DNA of 64,000 bases from Streptomyces sp. ML-6 (GCF_030116705.1 NZ_JAOTIK010000001.1:2127001-2191000), one strand, 5' to 3'; shown: positions 36,767-47,609, numbered from the stretch's first letter. Translations and numbers: made by a program. The notes: a model not told the origin generated them from the letters alone.

Positions 36767-38659
36767 TCAGCTCCAGTGGACTCCTGACGGTTCGGCGGGC
36801 CGGGGCTCGGCCCCGTCGTGCTGCCGGACGCGGCGTTCGAAGAGCGTGGCGTACAGGCCGCTGTTGCCGAGGAGCTGGGCGTGCGTGCCGGACTCCACCA
36901 GCCGCCCCTCGTCCAGGACCAGGACGCGGTCGGCGTCCGCGGCGAGGGCCAGGTCGTGGGTGATCACGATGGTGGTGCGGCCCCGGGCCAGTCGCCGCAG
37001 CGGGGCGAGGATGCGCTGTGCGGCCAGCCGGTCCAGCCCGGTGGTGGGCTCGTCGAGCAGGAGCACGGGGGCGTCGCGCAGCATGGCGCGGGCGATGGCG
37101 ATGCGCTGCAACTGGCCGCCGGACAACCGGGGCGTGCCGGTGGATATGACAGTGTCATATCCCTCCGGCAAGGCACGGATGAACCCGTCGGCGTCGGCCG
37201 CCCGCGCGGCCTCCACGACCTCGTGGTGGCTCACGTCGGTGCGCCCGCAGGCGATGTTCTTCTCGATGGTGTCGTGCAGCACGAGCGTGTCCTGGGGCAA
37301 CAGCGTGATGTTCCGGCGCAGGTAGGTCAGCGGCAGCCGGTCCACGGAGACGCCGTCCAGCCGGATGCTGCCGGAGTCGGGGTCGTAGAACCTCAGCAGC
37401 AGCGCCGCCAGGGTCGACTTGCCCGCACCGCTGGGGCCGGTGATGACCACGAGTTCCCCGGGGCTCGCGGTGAACGAGAGGTCCCGGAGCACGGGTTCGG
37501 CGCCGTGGGGGTAGCGGAAGAAGACGTGGGACGCCTCCACCTCGCCGAGCGCCCGGCTCCGGGGCGGTTCGGGCACGGAGGAGGCCGGGTCGGTGACGGA
37601 GGATCGGGAGTCGAGGATCTCCAGCAGTCGTTCGGCTCCCGCGGTCGCCGCGGTGGCGGTCAGGCCGAGCTGTCCCAGCGAGCGGATCGGCGGGTAGAGG
37701 TAGCCGATGAAGGCGGCGAAGGCGAGGAGTTCACCGAGGGTCATCCGGCCCGCGGAGATCTCCCACGCCCCCAGGCCGATGATGGTCAGGACGCAGATCG
37801 TTTCGAGGACCTCGACGAACTGCTCGTAGAACTCGGTGAGGCGGACGGCCTTCACGGCGGTCCGCAGCCGTACCCCCGCCTTGTCCGCGAGCCGGTTCTC
37901 CTCGTCCTGCTGCCGGTTGTACGCCTGGGTCATGACGACGTTGACCAGCGTCTCCTCGACCACCGCCGTGATGGCGCCGTCCGCCGCCCGGCCGCGCCGG
38001 GACACCGCGCGCAGGGGCCCGGCGAACCGGCCGGTGACGATCAGGAGCAGCGGGACCATGACGAAGGTGGCGAGCGCCAGGTCCCAGCGCAGCATCAGGG
38101 CGGCGCCGGCGTAGAAGAGGGTGCCGAACAGCGCCGAGGCCAGGCCGACGATGCCGGAGACCACCAGCGCTTCGATGGCCTCCACGTCGCCGGTCAGTCG
38201 TTCCACCAGGTCACCGCGGCGATTGCGCTGGAAGAAGTGCGGTGGCAGCGTCTGGATGTGGCCGAAGACGCGGGCCCGCAGCCGCAGGACGAAGCGCTCG
38301 GCGGTCCAGACCGCGAGCGAGCTGCCCAGATACCCCACCACGGCACCGGCGACCGCGACGGCGAGCCACTGCCCGGCGGGTTTCCAAAAGGCACTGACGT
38401 CGCCTTGTTGCAGGGCGGTGTCGGTGAGTTCGGCGAAGAGCAGGACCGTGACGGTCTCGGCCAGGGCGGCCAGAACGGCGCACAGAAAGATCACGATCAG
38501 CCAGCGCCGGTCCCCCTTGGTCAGGGGCCAGAAGCGCCGGAACGACATCAGGATGCCGATGGGGTCGGTACGGATCGGAATGTCCGTCACCGAGTCCCGG
38601 GGCGGCTCCTCGGTACGGGCTGAACGCTGGAACGAACCGCGAAGGCGCATGGGCGTCAC
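36767..38659 (-). CDS. ABC exporter, fused membrane and ATPase domains
   Basis: A 630-residue half-transporter. The type IV membrane domain has six segments (about residues 50-330), including QTLPPHFFQRNRRGDLVERL, the first coupling helix region. The nucleotide-binding domain follows: Walker A ITGPSGAGKSTLAALL, Q-loop ITLLPQDTLV, signature PRLSGGQLQRIAI and Walker B VLLLDEPTTGLDR, with the switch ITHDLALA. It works as a dimer to export a lipid, peptide or drug. The GTG at 38659 overlaps a direct-repeat tract and has no good ribosome binding site; ATG at 38650 is an equally likely start. Confidence 0.9.
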   Translation of the reverse strand: MTPMRLRGSFQRSARTEEPPRDSVTDIPIRTDPIGILMSFRRFWPLTKGDRRWLIVIFLCAVLAALAETVTVLLFAELTDTALQQGDVSAFWKPAGQWLAVAVAGAVVGYLGSSLAVWTAERFVLRLRARVFGHIQTLPPHFFQRNRRGDLVERLTGDVEAIEALVVSGIVGLASALFGTLFYAGAALMLRWDLALATFVMVPLLLIVTGRFAGPLRAVSRRGRAADGAITAVVEETLVNVVMTQAYNRQQDEENRLADKAGVRLRTAVKAVRLTEFYEQFVEVLETICVLTIIGLGAWEISAGRMTLGELLAFAAFIGYLYPPIRSLGQLGLTATAATAGAERLLEILDSRSSVTDPASSVPEPPRSRALGEVEASHVFFRYPHGAEPVLRDLSFTASPGELVVITGPSGAGKSTLAALLLRFYDPDSGSIRLDGVSVDRLPLTYLRRNITLLPQDTLVLHDTIEKNIACGRTDVSHHEVVEAARAADADGFIRALPEGYDTVISTGTPRLSGGQLQRIAIARAMLRDAPVLLLDEPTTGLDRLAAQRILAPLRRLARGRTTIVITHDLALAADADRVLVLDEGRLVESGTHAQLLGNSGLYATLFERRVRQHDGAEPRPAEPSGVHWS

Positions 38660-38786
38660 GTCACAGAGGTCGTGGGCGTCATGACAGAGGTCGTGGCCGC
38701 CCTGTCACGGAAGCCCCGGGGTCGTGGGCGTCAGGCCACGGGAACACCGAGGTCCTGGGCGTCATCCACGGGAACACCGGGGTCGC
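38651..38786. repeat. Five degenerate direct repeats over the ABC exporter start
   Basis: Five units of 21-31 bp each begin GGGCGTCA or GGCCGCCC and end GAGGTCGT, GGGGTCGT or a close variant; the last two are nearly identical (CCACGGGAACACCG). The first unit contains the ABC exporter start codon. From here to 38912 there is no other gene. Confidence 0.75.
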
Positions 38787-38912
38787 GGACTCACGCCCCC
38801 GGACGCCGGGGCCGCGACACTCGGGCGCGGCCCCGGGCCACACAACCGCGAGGCGGACCCGCGCAATGCGCGCGAGCCTGCCTCGGGCTGGGTTTGACGT
38901 CAGGGATGGGAG

Positions 38913-39092
38913 TCAGTAGCCCCACCGACGTCCACGCCGGCCGTAGCCGTAGCCGTAGTCGTCGTAGTAGCCATAGTCACGGAATCCGCGTCCGCGTCCA
39001 CGTCCACGTCCGTATCCACGTCCGCGTCCGTATCCACGTCCGCCTCGACCGTGGTCCCTGTCCCTGTGGTCGAAGATGCTGCGTACGTTCAT
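38913..39092 (-). CDS. 59-residue Gly/Arg/Tyr-rich basic protein
   Basis: This short gene encodes MNVRSIFDHRDRDHGRGGRG followed by a tail made almost only of Gly, Arg, Tyr and Asp: four GRGRG/GYGRGRG repeats, then FRDYGYYDDYGYGYG and a C-terminal RRGRRWGY. The ATG at 39090-39092 has a near-perfect ribosome binding site (GAAGGAGG, 4-5 bases upstream) and a promoter-like pair 58-86 bases before it. Opposite-strand frames here give implausible His/Val/Arg repeats. RGG/RGY tails are RNA-binding or condensate-forming in other proteins; that is an analogy only. I do not recognise the family. Confidence 0.65.
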   Translation of the reverse strand: MNVRSIFDHRDRDHGRGGRGYGRGRGYGRGRGRGRGFRDYGYYDDYGYGYGRRGRRWGY

Positions 39093-39149
39093 CTTCGCCT
39101 CCTTCGGAGGATGCTTGTGCCACTCCTTGCTTCTGCAGCGGCACTTCCG

Positions 39150-39178
39150 ACACTACGTCGACCCCCTACGCGCAACAA
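39150..39178 (-). promoter_or_regulatory. Promoter-like pair for the Gly/Arg/Tyr gene
   Basis: On the minus strand TTGTTG (39178-39173) and TAGTGT (39155-39150) are separated by 17 bp and lie upstream of the ribosome binding site of the 59-residue gene, a good Streptomyces housekeeping-type spacing. Confidence 0.4.
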
Positions 39179-40207
39179 GTCGTACAAGCCACAATCAGCA
39201 TAAAAGCCATGAAATACCCAAATCCACCAGATCGTTACTGTCGGTCACTCTCCGGGCACCCCCTGGGCGGCAGCCCCGCCGGCAGGGGCCGTCGGGGCCG
39301 CACACCCCGGGAGCCGAGGTCCACACCTCCGACACCACCCCCCACCCACCGGAAACGACTTCCTCGCGGAGTTCCCCCCGTGACAACGACCGCACCGTCC
39401 GGGAAGAACGCCAGACGAAGAACACCAGACATCGAATGACCCCGCCGTGGCGGAATGAGACCCGCGGCTCACCGAGGGCGCCCGGGCTCCGTTTAGGGGA
39501 CGGGGAGTTCGCACGTTCGGCTCCTTTCCCGCCCGGTTCCGCTCCGCAGAGACACCCTTGCCCCCGCACTTTTCACCCCGAACAGACCCCGCCCGAACAG
39601 GTCCCACCCGAGGGGCAGGGCGGCAGCGGCCACAACACCCGCGCCGATCAGCAGCACCCGGCGGCCGGGGAAAGAGCCCGGCCCACCGAGGACCGCACGG
39701 CGATACGACGGTACGGACGATGGTTGTCACATCATCGGCGACGACCAGGACACCCCGGCCAACGCGCCCAAGTACCGCACCACCTCGGCCCGCTGTTTGC
39801 AGGTCAGCGGGCGCACGACGCCGTACAGCGTCCACGGGGGATCAGAACTGAATATTCTTTCTAGAAAAACCTTCAAGAGCCCACCCTGCAGCGTTCCCTG
39901 CGGGCAGCTCGGACGACTCCGCTGCCACCGGAGCCGGACAGGCCCATCACCGAGAGACCGGGAACGATTGCGCGACGAACCCGGAGCAGCAACGCGATCC
40001 CCGCCCTGGACGCGACCACCGAGGCCGACGAAGCCGGGCCAGAACCTCCACCCCACCTCTGGCCGCAGCGCCCACACCCATCACCCGTCCTGACATTTCG
40101 GGCGGATGTCAGGGGATGCACCGGACGAACCTCCGGCAAGCCAACGCCCCCGCCCAACCCCCACAATCCTCGCAACTCCCACAGATCGCGGGTGCTGCGG
40201 GGATCGT
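39179..40207. other. Gene-poor flank beyond the end of array 1
   Basis: No convincing gene is seen in about 1 kb. Several open frames of 60-260 codons exist, but they are Pro/Arg/Ser-rich, lack ribosome binding sites and show no recognisable domains. A short AT-rich patch (about 39848-39872, GAATATTCTTTCTAGAAAAA) stands out against the GC background. On the minus strand from about 39700 down to 39480 one frame has Streptomyces-like third positions and a hydrophobic stretch (VLLIGAGVVAAAALPLGW) but no start codon, so it may be a gene remnant. Confidence 0.4.
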
Positions 40208-43200
40208 TAGAACCCGAGGCGGGCGCGGGGGCGACTGCATGACCACCGGCCCCGCGCTGCCCTCGCACAGACCATCCCCGCGGGCGCGGGGACAACGCTA
40301 ACCACGGCCCCGGCGACTGCGGACTCACCGGACCATCCCCGCGGGCGCGGGGACAACATCGCCACCAGCTCGGCGGACATCGGCACCCGCGGACCATCCT
40401 CGCGGGCGCGGGGACAACTCGGCGTCGGTGTCGGCGCCGCCGTCGATGTACGGACCATCCCCGCGGGCGCGGGGACAACCTCCAGACCGGCAAGTTCGGC
40501 CAGCTCGACCGCGGACCATCCCTGCGGGCGCGGGGACAACACGTCGCATGACGGGTCAGGCATCGGTTCCTCGGGACCATCCCCGCAGGGGCGGGGACAA
40601 CTTGGCGGGCGAGCGGCGCGCGCCGTGCTGTCGTGGACCATCCCCGCGGGCGCGGGGACAACGTCAACCTGAACGAGCACAAGGGAGTCCGCGTCGGACC
40701 ATCCCCGCGGGCGCGGGGACAACTTCCCGCTCGCACTCGAATGCCGCGTTCTCGACGGACCATCCCCGCGGGCGCGGGGACAACACGATCGGCGCATCAA
40801 TGAACTGGCAGCACTTCGGACCATCCCCGCGGGCGCGGGGACAACGCTGAATCGTTAAGAACTGCTACGGGTTGCTACGGACCATCCCCGCAGGCGCGGG
40901 GACAACACCGAGACCGAGTCGAGTTGGTTTCCGACCGGACCATCCCCGCGGGCGCGGGGACAACCATCCACCCGCCGGTTCGTCGAGCTGACTAGACGGA
41001 CCATCCCCGCGGGCGCGGGGACAACGTGATCGTGACGGTCATGCCGTTGTTGCTCAGCGGACCATCCCCGCGGGCGCGGGGACAACGTCTCGACCGTCTT
41101 GTACATCGTGCCGCCGCACGGACCATCCCCGCGGGCGCGGGGACAACCAGAGGTGCTTGGCCTGCCCGGTGACGGCCATCGGACCATCCCCGCGGGCGCG
41201 GGGACAACTTTAGGTAAACACTTCTCCAACCCTAAGCGGCAGGACCATCCCCGCGGGCGCGGGGACAACCATCTCGAAGGGGGTGAGACTGCCGAGCTTG
41301 CCGGACCATCCCCGCGGGCGCGGGGACAACGTCGACCAGGCCCGCACGTTCTCCATGGTCATGGGACCATCCCCGCGGGCGCGGGGACAACCCGTCACGG
41401 AGGTGGATCTTGACCCTGTCGGCCGGACCATCCCCGCGGGCGCGGGGACAACTTCCGGGCCGTAGGCGGTCACTTGCGGCCGTACGGACCATCCCCGCGG
41501 GCGCGGGGACAACCCCAAGGGCCCCGCCTTCGACGACATGGACGCCGGACCATCCCCGCGGGCGCGGGGACAACGGGCTTACTGCGTCGAGCAGTGCACC
41601 GATCGCCGGACCATCCCCGCGGGCGCGGGGACAACCTCAAGGGGTCAGGGGAGAACGCGAAGTCGACCGGACCATCCCCGCGGGCGCGGGGACAACTACA
41701 CCACCGACCAGATCGGCGTGCACCCCGCCGGACCATCCCCGCGGGCGCGGGGACAACTGCGTCTTCCGCGCGCCGGTCGGGGGGCCGGCCGGACCATCCC
41801 CGCGGGCGCGGGGACAACGGCGCCTCGCTGATTCTCGCGGGCCTGATGCTCGGACCATCCCCGCGGGCGCGGGGACAACGATTACGACGATCGTCGGGAG
41901 CTTGAGCCCTTCGGACCATCCCCGCGGGCGCGGGGACAACACCGAGACCGAGTCGAGCTCGACCCGTACCTACGGACCATCCCCGCGGGCGCGGGGACAA
42001 CGGTTCGGGTGAGCTCTACGAATGCGGTTCCGACGGACCATCCCCGCGGGCGCGGGGACAACGCGAGGGTCTGGGGTTCGGGCACGGGGTGCTCCGGACC
42101 ATCCCCGCGGGCGCGGGGACAACCCGGTGTCCGAGAGCACGAAGTTGGTGACGGCCGGACCATCCCCGCGGGCGCGGGGACAACTTTGCGCGCCCGAATG
42201 TGGGGCCGCCGTGAACAGGACCATCCCCGCGGGCGCGGGGACAACGGGGCGGCGCTGTAGTCCTCGGTGAGTGCCAGAGGACCATCCCCGCAGGCGCGGG
42301 GACAACGTACTCATCCTCGACGACCTCAGCCTCGAGTACGGACCATCCCCGCAGGCGCGGGGACAACTCGTCGGCGGCGCGCTGCATCTTGCGGGAGACC
42401 GGACCATCCCCGCAGGCACGGGGACAACAACAACGCCCCTCCCGCGCTGCGGGAGGGGCGGGGACCATCCCCGCAGGCGCGGGGACAACTGGTTCTGGCC
42501 CGGTCACCGGGAGCCCCCCGAGGGACCATCCCCGCAGGCGCGGGGACAACGCCCGAGCAAGTCCCCGGCCAGATCCCCGCATTGGACCATCCCCGCAGGC
42601 GCGGGGACAACATGTGGCTGAGACCAGCGGAAGACGCCGAAGGCGGACCATCCCCGCAGGCGCGGGGACAACACCCCGAAGTGCCGGGGCCGGCAGGTCA
42701 GTAGCGGACCATCCCCGCAGGCGCGGGGACAACCCGGCACCCCGGGCCGACCGGCCCGGGAAACCCGGACCATCCCCGCAGGCGCGGGGACAAGGACCGC
42801 CAGTCGGAGGGGGCCGGGCTCCAGCGAGGACCATCCCCCGCAGGCGCGGGGACAACACACGACCACCGACCTCCTCACCGGCACCGATACCGCGGGGACC
42901 ATCCCCGCAGGCGCGGGGACAACTCGACCATGCGGCGCTCCATCGGGCGGGCTTCCGGACCATCCCCGCAGGCGCGGGGACAACGCTTTGACCTGCGAAG
43001 ACGAACGAGATGTCCGAGGACCATCCCCGCAGGCGCGGGGACAACCCGGTACGTGGTGCCGATGGGCGCGGTGGCATCGGACCATCCCCGCAGGCGCGGG
43101 GACAACCCGGGCATGGCGTCCTCCCTCGTTTTCGAGCGAGGACCATCCCCGCAGGCGCGGGGACAACCCCGGCAGCGCCTACGCCTACGTGCCGAGTGCC

Positions 43201-46200
43201 GGACCATCCCCGCAGGCGCGGGGACAACCACGAGGGGGGCCGGCTATGGCGGATACGGCCCGGACCATCCCCGCAGGCACGGGGACAACGGTGAGCGCCG
43301 GTTCTTGCACGACCGGCCCACCGGACCATCCCCGCAGGCGCGGGGACAACAAACGCTACCTAGCCGTGGCAACAGACATCGGCGGACCATCCCCGCAGGC
43401 GCGGGGACAACTCGAAGCAGACCCACGTTTCCTTGCCACCGTCCGGACCATCCCCGCAGGCGCGGGGACAACTCGGGGAGCCACCGGAGGCACATCCCGC
43501 ACTCCGGACCATCCCCGCAGGCGCGGGGACAACGCCACCGTCTCGGCACCGATCCCGTGCGCGATCGGACCATCCCCGCAGGCGCGGGGGCAACGCCACC
43601 GTCTCGGCACCGATCCCGTGCGCGATCGGACCATCCCCGCAGGCGCGGGGACAACACCTCGGCGGTGGCTGGGCCGGAGGTGAGCATCGGACCATCCCCG
43701 CAGGCGCGGGGACAACTGGTCGAGGTCGAGGAACGTCAGCGCGTCCTTGGGACCATCCCCGCAGGCGCGGGGACAACGCGGACCCGCTGGGGCTCGGCTT
43801 TCGCCGCCCACGGACCATCCCCGCAGGCGCGGGGACAACAGCACGGCCAGCGCGAGGCCCGGGATGTTGTACGGACCATCCCCGCAGGCGCGGGGACAAC
43901 ATCCCGAGCGCATCCAGGTCCGCCCGCCGCTCCGGACCATCCCCGCAGGCGCGGGGACAACCCCGCGCGCATCCGCGAAAAGCACTGCGTCACAGGACCA
44001 TCCCCGCAGGCGCGGGGACAACTCTCCAATGTTCCTGCCAACGTCGACAAACTGCGGACCATCCCCGCAGGCGCGGGGACAACCGGTATCTCCTGCACCA
44101 TCCCCCGCGTCACCTCGGACCATCCCCGCAGGCGCGGGGACAACGACGATCATGCCGACGTGAGGCTGAAACGGTCAGGACCATCCCCGCAGGCGCGGGG
44201 ACAACGCAGGGACGGACGGACGGGGGTACCCCGTCGTCGGACCATCCCCGCAGGCGCGGGGACAACTGCGGTTGAAGCGATGAGCCGAGGCAACTGGTCG
44301 GACCATCCCCGCAGGCGCGGGGACAACGCGGCTACGGCCTCAATCTGGTGTTCACGAAGCGGACCATCCCCGCAGGCGCGGGGACAACTCCAGGTCGGCC
44401 AGGGAGCAGGCCCAGTGGAACGGACCATCCCCGCAGGCGCGGGGACAACGCGACTCCTGAAGTCCAGGGGGCGCTGTTTCAGGGACCATCCCCGCAGGCG
44501 CGGGGACAACATGGTGAACACGCACCGGGACTCGTCGAGCTTCGGACCATCCCCGCAGGCGCGGGGACAACCCGACCCAGCCCGGATGCGAACGCAGCTA
44601 CGGAGGACCATCCCCGCAGGCGCGGGGACAACGCCCCCTTTCATGCTCTCGCCCCGCAGATCACCGGACCATCCCCGCAGGCGCGGGGACAACGCTGAAA
44701 GCGAAGGCGCTGGCGCCGGTGCTGCTGGACCATCCCCGCAGGCGCGGGGACAACAACCGTTGCGGCCGGCCCCGCCGCTGACGCACAGGACCATCCCCGC
44801 AGGCGCGGGGACAACACATCGCGGCAGCTGCTGCCCCCCGCCAGCCGAGGACCATCCCCGCAGGCGCGGGGACAACAGGGCACGGGGGCACGGCGCAGAC
44901 CGGAAAGAGGGACCATCCCCGCAGGCGCGGGGACAACATGAGCACCCGCCGCAGAGGCCGCGCCTCAGAAGGACCATCCCCGCAGGCGCGGGGACAACTC
45001 AGAAGTGGTGGCAGGCTCAGTACGCCGTTTCGGACCATCCCCGCAGGCGCGGGGACAACGTCAGCCGCTCCTCCACCGGGGGCCTCCAGCGCGGACCATC
45101 CCCGCAGGCGCGGGGACAACCCGCCCCTCCTCGTCCCGCACCACCGTGCCGTCGGACCATCCCCGCAGGCGCGGGGACAACACCACGAGGTCAGTGAGGT
45201 GCGCCTCTCGGAGAGGACCATCCCCGCAGGCGCGGGGACAACCGATCGTGCCGCCCTCCACTACATCCGCCCCCCGGACCATCCCCGCAGGCGCGGGGAC
45301 AACACCACGCCGAGGAAGAGGGGCAGATGCGCACGAGGACCATCCCCGCAGGCGCGGGGACAACGGTCACATTCATGGGCGAAACGCCCATCGGTAAGGA
45401 CCATCCCCGCAGGCGCGGGGACAACCGGCCCAGGTCTCGGCCACCCAGGAGAGCTCCGGGACCATCCCCGCAGGCGCGGGGACAACCAACCGCTCGGGCC
45501 TGAACGTTTCGTCAGGCCCGGACCATCCCCGCAGGCGCGGGGACAACCTCGGACTTCAGCCGCTCGTTCTCGGCTCGGGCGGACCATCCCCGCAGGCGCG
45601 GGGACAACGCCGACCACATCCCGCACCCCATCGAGCGGCCCGGACCATCCCCGCAGGCGCGGGGACAACATTGCAGCTGCTGATCGACTGCACGGCCCCA
45701 CCGGACCATCCCCGCAGGCGCGGGGACAACCACGAGTGCCGGAAATCCTCCTCGTTCGACAGGACCATCCCCGCAGGCGCGGGGACAACGCTCCGACGGC
45801 TGTCGGCCCGGCTGACCTCGTCGGGACCATCCCCGCAGGCGCGGGGACAACGTCCTCCCCGGCGAGCACCGGGTGTTCATCGTCGGACCATCCCCGCAGG
45901 CGCGGGGACAACACCGATGCGGTGCCCCGCCTCGGGGAGGCCCGCGGACCATCCCCGCAGGCGCGGGGACAACGTCCGGTCGGGGCAGCCGCTCCGCGCC
46001 AGCCCCGGACCATCCCCGCAGGCGCGGGGACAACGACAGCCTCGGACCCTGGAACGGAACGGACCCCGGACCATCCCCGCAGGCGCGGGGACAACGTTTG
46101 CCGCGGAGGGGGTGGGGAGCAGTACCCAGGACCATCCCCGCAGGCGCGGGGACAACAACTGGGCGCGCAGGGTGTCCGGGTCTGTTTCCGGACCATCCCC

Positions 46201-46278
46201 GCAGGCGCGGGGACAACGTACTGGGCGCAGGCCGCGTTCCCCTTGTCGGCGGACCATCCCCGCAGGCGCGGGGACAAC
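40208..46278 (-). CRISPR. Type I-E CRISPR array 1, about 99 intact repeats plus one degenerate
   Basis: 28-bp repeats alternate with mostly 33-bp spacers (61-bp period). On the crRNA-sense (minus) strand the repeat begins GTTGTCCCCGC, has a GCCT or GCCC loop, and ends GCGGGGATGGTCC, a class-typical I-E repeat with 5' handle ATGGTCC plus one base. Counting from exact period multiples gives repeats at 40269 to 46251: 98 intervals, hence 99 repeats, plus a degenerate terminal repeat at 40208-40235. So there are about 99 spacers. Repeats up to 42245 are mostly the GCCC-loop type (GCGGG on the plus strand); from 42279 all are GCCT-loop. Transcription runs leftward from the leader next to cas2. Irregular spacers: 30 nt at 40907 and 39 nt at 42857. 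Confidence 0.98.
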
Positions 46279-46335
46279 ACTTGTTGAGCTGGGGTTTTAT
46301 CGGGCGGAGGGGCTGTTTTCATTTAGTTGCTTCTG
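46279..46335 (-). promoter_or_regulatory. Leader of array 1, overlapping the cas2 3' end
   Basis: The 57 bases right of the first repeat match the right flank of array 2 at 44 positions, including the identical block CTGGGGTTTT and near-identical TCATTnAGTTGCTTC. This conserved flank marks the leader and so the direction of transcription and spacer addition. Only 18 bases separate the repeat from the cas2 stop, so most of the leader lies within cas2 coding sequence. Confidence 0.8.
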
Positions 46336-46605
46336 GGGGCGGGCCGAGAGGATCAGCCCGTCGAAGTCGACAGGCTGCCAGCGATCCCGGCCTGCGGTGC
46401 GGACGGCCCATCCTTGTTCGTTGGCGGCTGGCTCGATGAGGATGGCTTGGCCGTCGCCGATGCGAGTGGCCAGAAGCTCCCAGAGACGATCGCGGATGCG
46501 GCGGCTGGGGTTGCCGACGAATACCCCGGCGCTGGCTTCGACCATCCACCGGGTGAGGTGCCCGCGAAGACCCTCCGGGGCTGCGACGAGAATAATCACG
46601 GTCAT
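46297..46605 (-). CDS. cas2: CRISPR-associated endoribonuclease-fold protein Cas2e
   Basis: A 102-residue Cas2 of the I-E subtype; its dimer bridges two Cas1 dimers in the spacer-integration complex. The hallmark EASAGVFVGNPSRRIRDRLW matches the I-E Cas2 pattern (W/F-x-GNVSxRVRDxLW type). The start overlaps the cas1 stop as ATGA. The last 12 codons (KQLNENSPSAR region) coincide with the conserved leader of array 1. Confidence 0.95.
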   Translation of the reverse strand: MTVIILVAAPEGLRGHLTRWMVEASAGVFVGNPSRRIRDRLWELLATRIGDGQAILIEPAANEQGWAVRTAGRDRWQPVDFDGLILSARPQKQLNENSPSAR

Positions 46606-47609
46606 GATGCGGCTTCAGGATCGTCGAGCTCAGGTCCGATGACGGCGATGTGGCTGTCGGTCATCCCATGTGCCGACATGTCAGCTTGGCCGGCATAGTT
46701 GGTACCGCCCGGAACGGACCCCAGGTGCTCATCCCACAGGAGATTGACCTCGGGGTCTTCGAAGTCCGTTCCTTCGGGAGTGAGCAGATTCTTCACGTCG
46801 GTGACGATGCGGCCGAGAAGCTTGTCGCGGGCAATGAGATCACGGAGCCCAAGTCGTGCGTCGCGTTCCTCGGTGAGGCCCTGCGCGGCCAAGTCGAAGG
46901 CGAGTGGGATGGTGTATTCGGCCTTGTAGAGGTCGGCGATGTCCAGGACGAAGGATGTGGCTTTGCCTGTGTGGACGAAGCCGAGCCCCGGGCTGGCGCC
47001 CAGCCCGATGATGACGGCATGGCAGATGCCATAGAGGGCAGCGTTGGCTGCAGACAACAGGCGATTGAGGTCGTCACCCGCCGCGAACGCATCCCCAGGT
47101 TTGTAGACCCGGCCGTTCCAGGGAACTCCGGTCCGGGCGGCCTGGGCCTTGTAGAACTTGCGGATGCGCGTGCCTTCACGTCCGCGGAGTTGTTGCATGG
47201 TGAGGGCGGAGACGTCCTCTCCAGGAAATCGCATGCTGTACATGGCGCGGGCGACGGCAAGGCGTTCCTTGGGCCGGGTGACGAGCCATGCCTGGCGGTG
47301 CAGAAGGCCGGCACCCCGGCTGGGGCCGAGGCCAGCCGCGTACATACGGACACCCTGTTCACCCACCCAGCACACAGTGGTGCCGGAATCGGCGAGCAGG
47401 CGGATGGCGCCGTGGGTGACGCGTGTCCCGGGGCCGAGAAGCATGACGGCGACCATGGCCGCAGGTACCCGGACGGTTTGCCGCTTGTTGATGATGACGA
47501 CGGCGTTCTCGTCCCGGTCCAGATGGCTTCGCTCGACGTAGACGCTGGAGACACGGTCGACGAGACGGTGCAGGTCCTGGGGGTCGGCCTTCCACCAGAT
47601 GTCGGGCAC
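46602..47609 (-). CDS. cas1: CRISPR integrase Cas1e
   Basis: A 335-residue metal-dependent integrase that inserts new spacers at the leader end. The catalytic residues align with E. coli Cas1: Glu145 in LRGREGTRIRKFY, His213 in LGFVHTGK, and Asp223 and Asp226 in VLDIADLYK. The N-terminal beta domain and C-terminal helical domain are both complete. It overlaps cas2 by four bases and starts six bases after the cas6e stop. Confidence 0.97.
   Translation of the reverse strand: MPDIWWKADPQDLHRLVDRVSSVYVERSHLDRDENAVVIINKRQTVRVPAAMVAVMLLGPGTRVTHGAIRLLADSGTTVCWVGEQGVRMYAAGLGPSRGAGLLHRQAWLVTRPKERLAVARAMYSMRFPGEDVSALTMQQLRGREGTRIRKFYKAQAARTGVPWNGRVYKPGDAFAAGDDLNRLLSAANAALYGICHAVIIGLGASPGLGFVHTGKATSFVLDIADLYKAEYTIPLAFDLAAQGLTEERDARLGLRDLIARDKLLGRIVTDVKNLLTPEGTDFEDPEVNLLWDEHLGSVPGGTNYAGQADMSAHGMTDSHIAVIGPELDDPEAAS

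Noticed and set aside
38672..39439. A 255-codon plus-strand frame rich in RVRVHVHV repeats
   Set aside because: It is the antisense of the Gly/Arg/Tyr gene; the minus strand has the ribosome binding site and sensible amino acid pattern.
39727..40077. A 116-codon minus-strand frame considered as a transposase remnant
   Set aside because: No recognisable catalytic motif, no terminal inverted repeats and no ribosome binding site.
40325..46257. Many long open frames on both strands inside array 1 encoding repeated RTIPAGAGTT, DHPRRRGDN or VPAPAGMV peptides
   Set aside because: They are translations of the CRISPR repeat: a 61-base period with few stop codons opens most frames. They are not genes.
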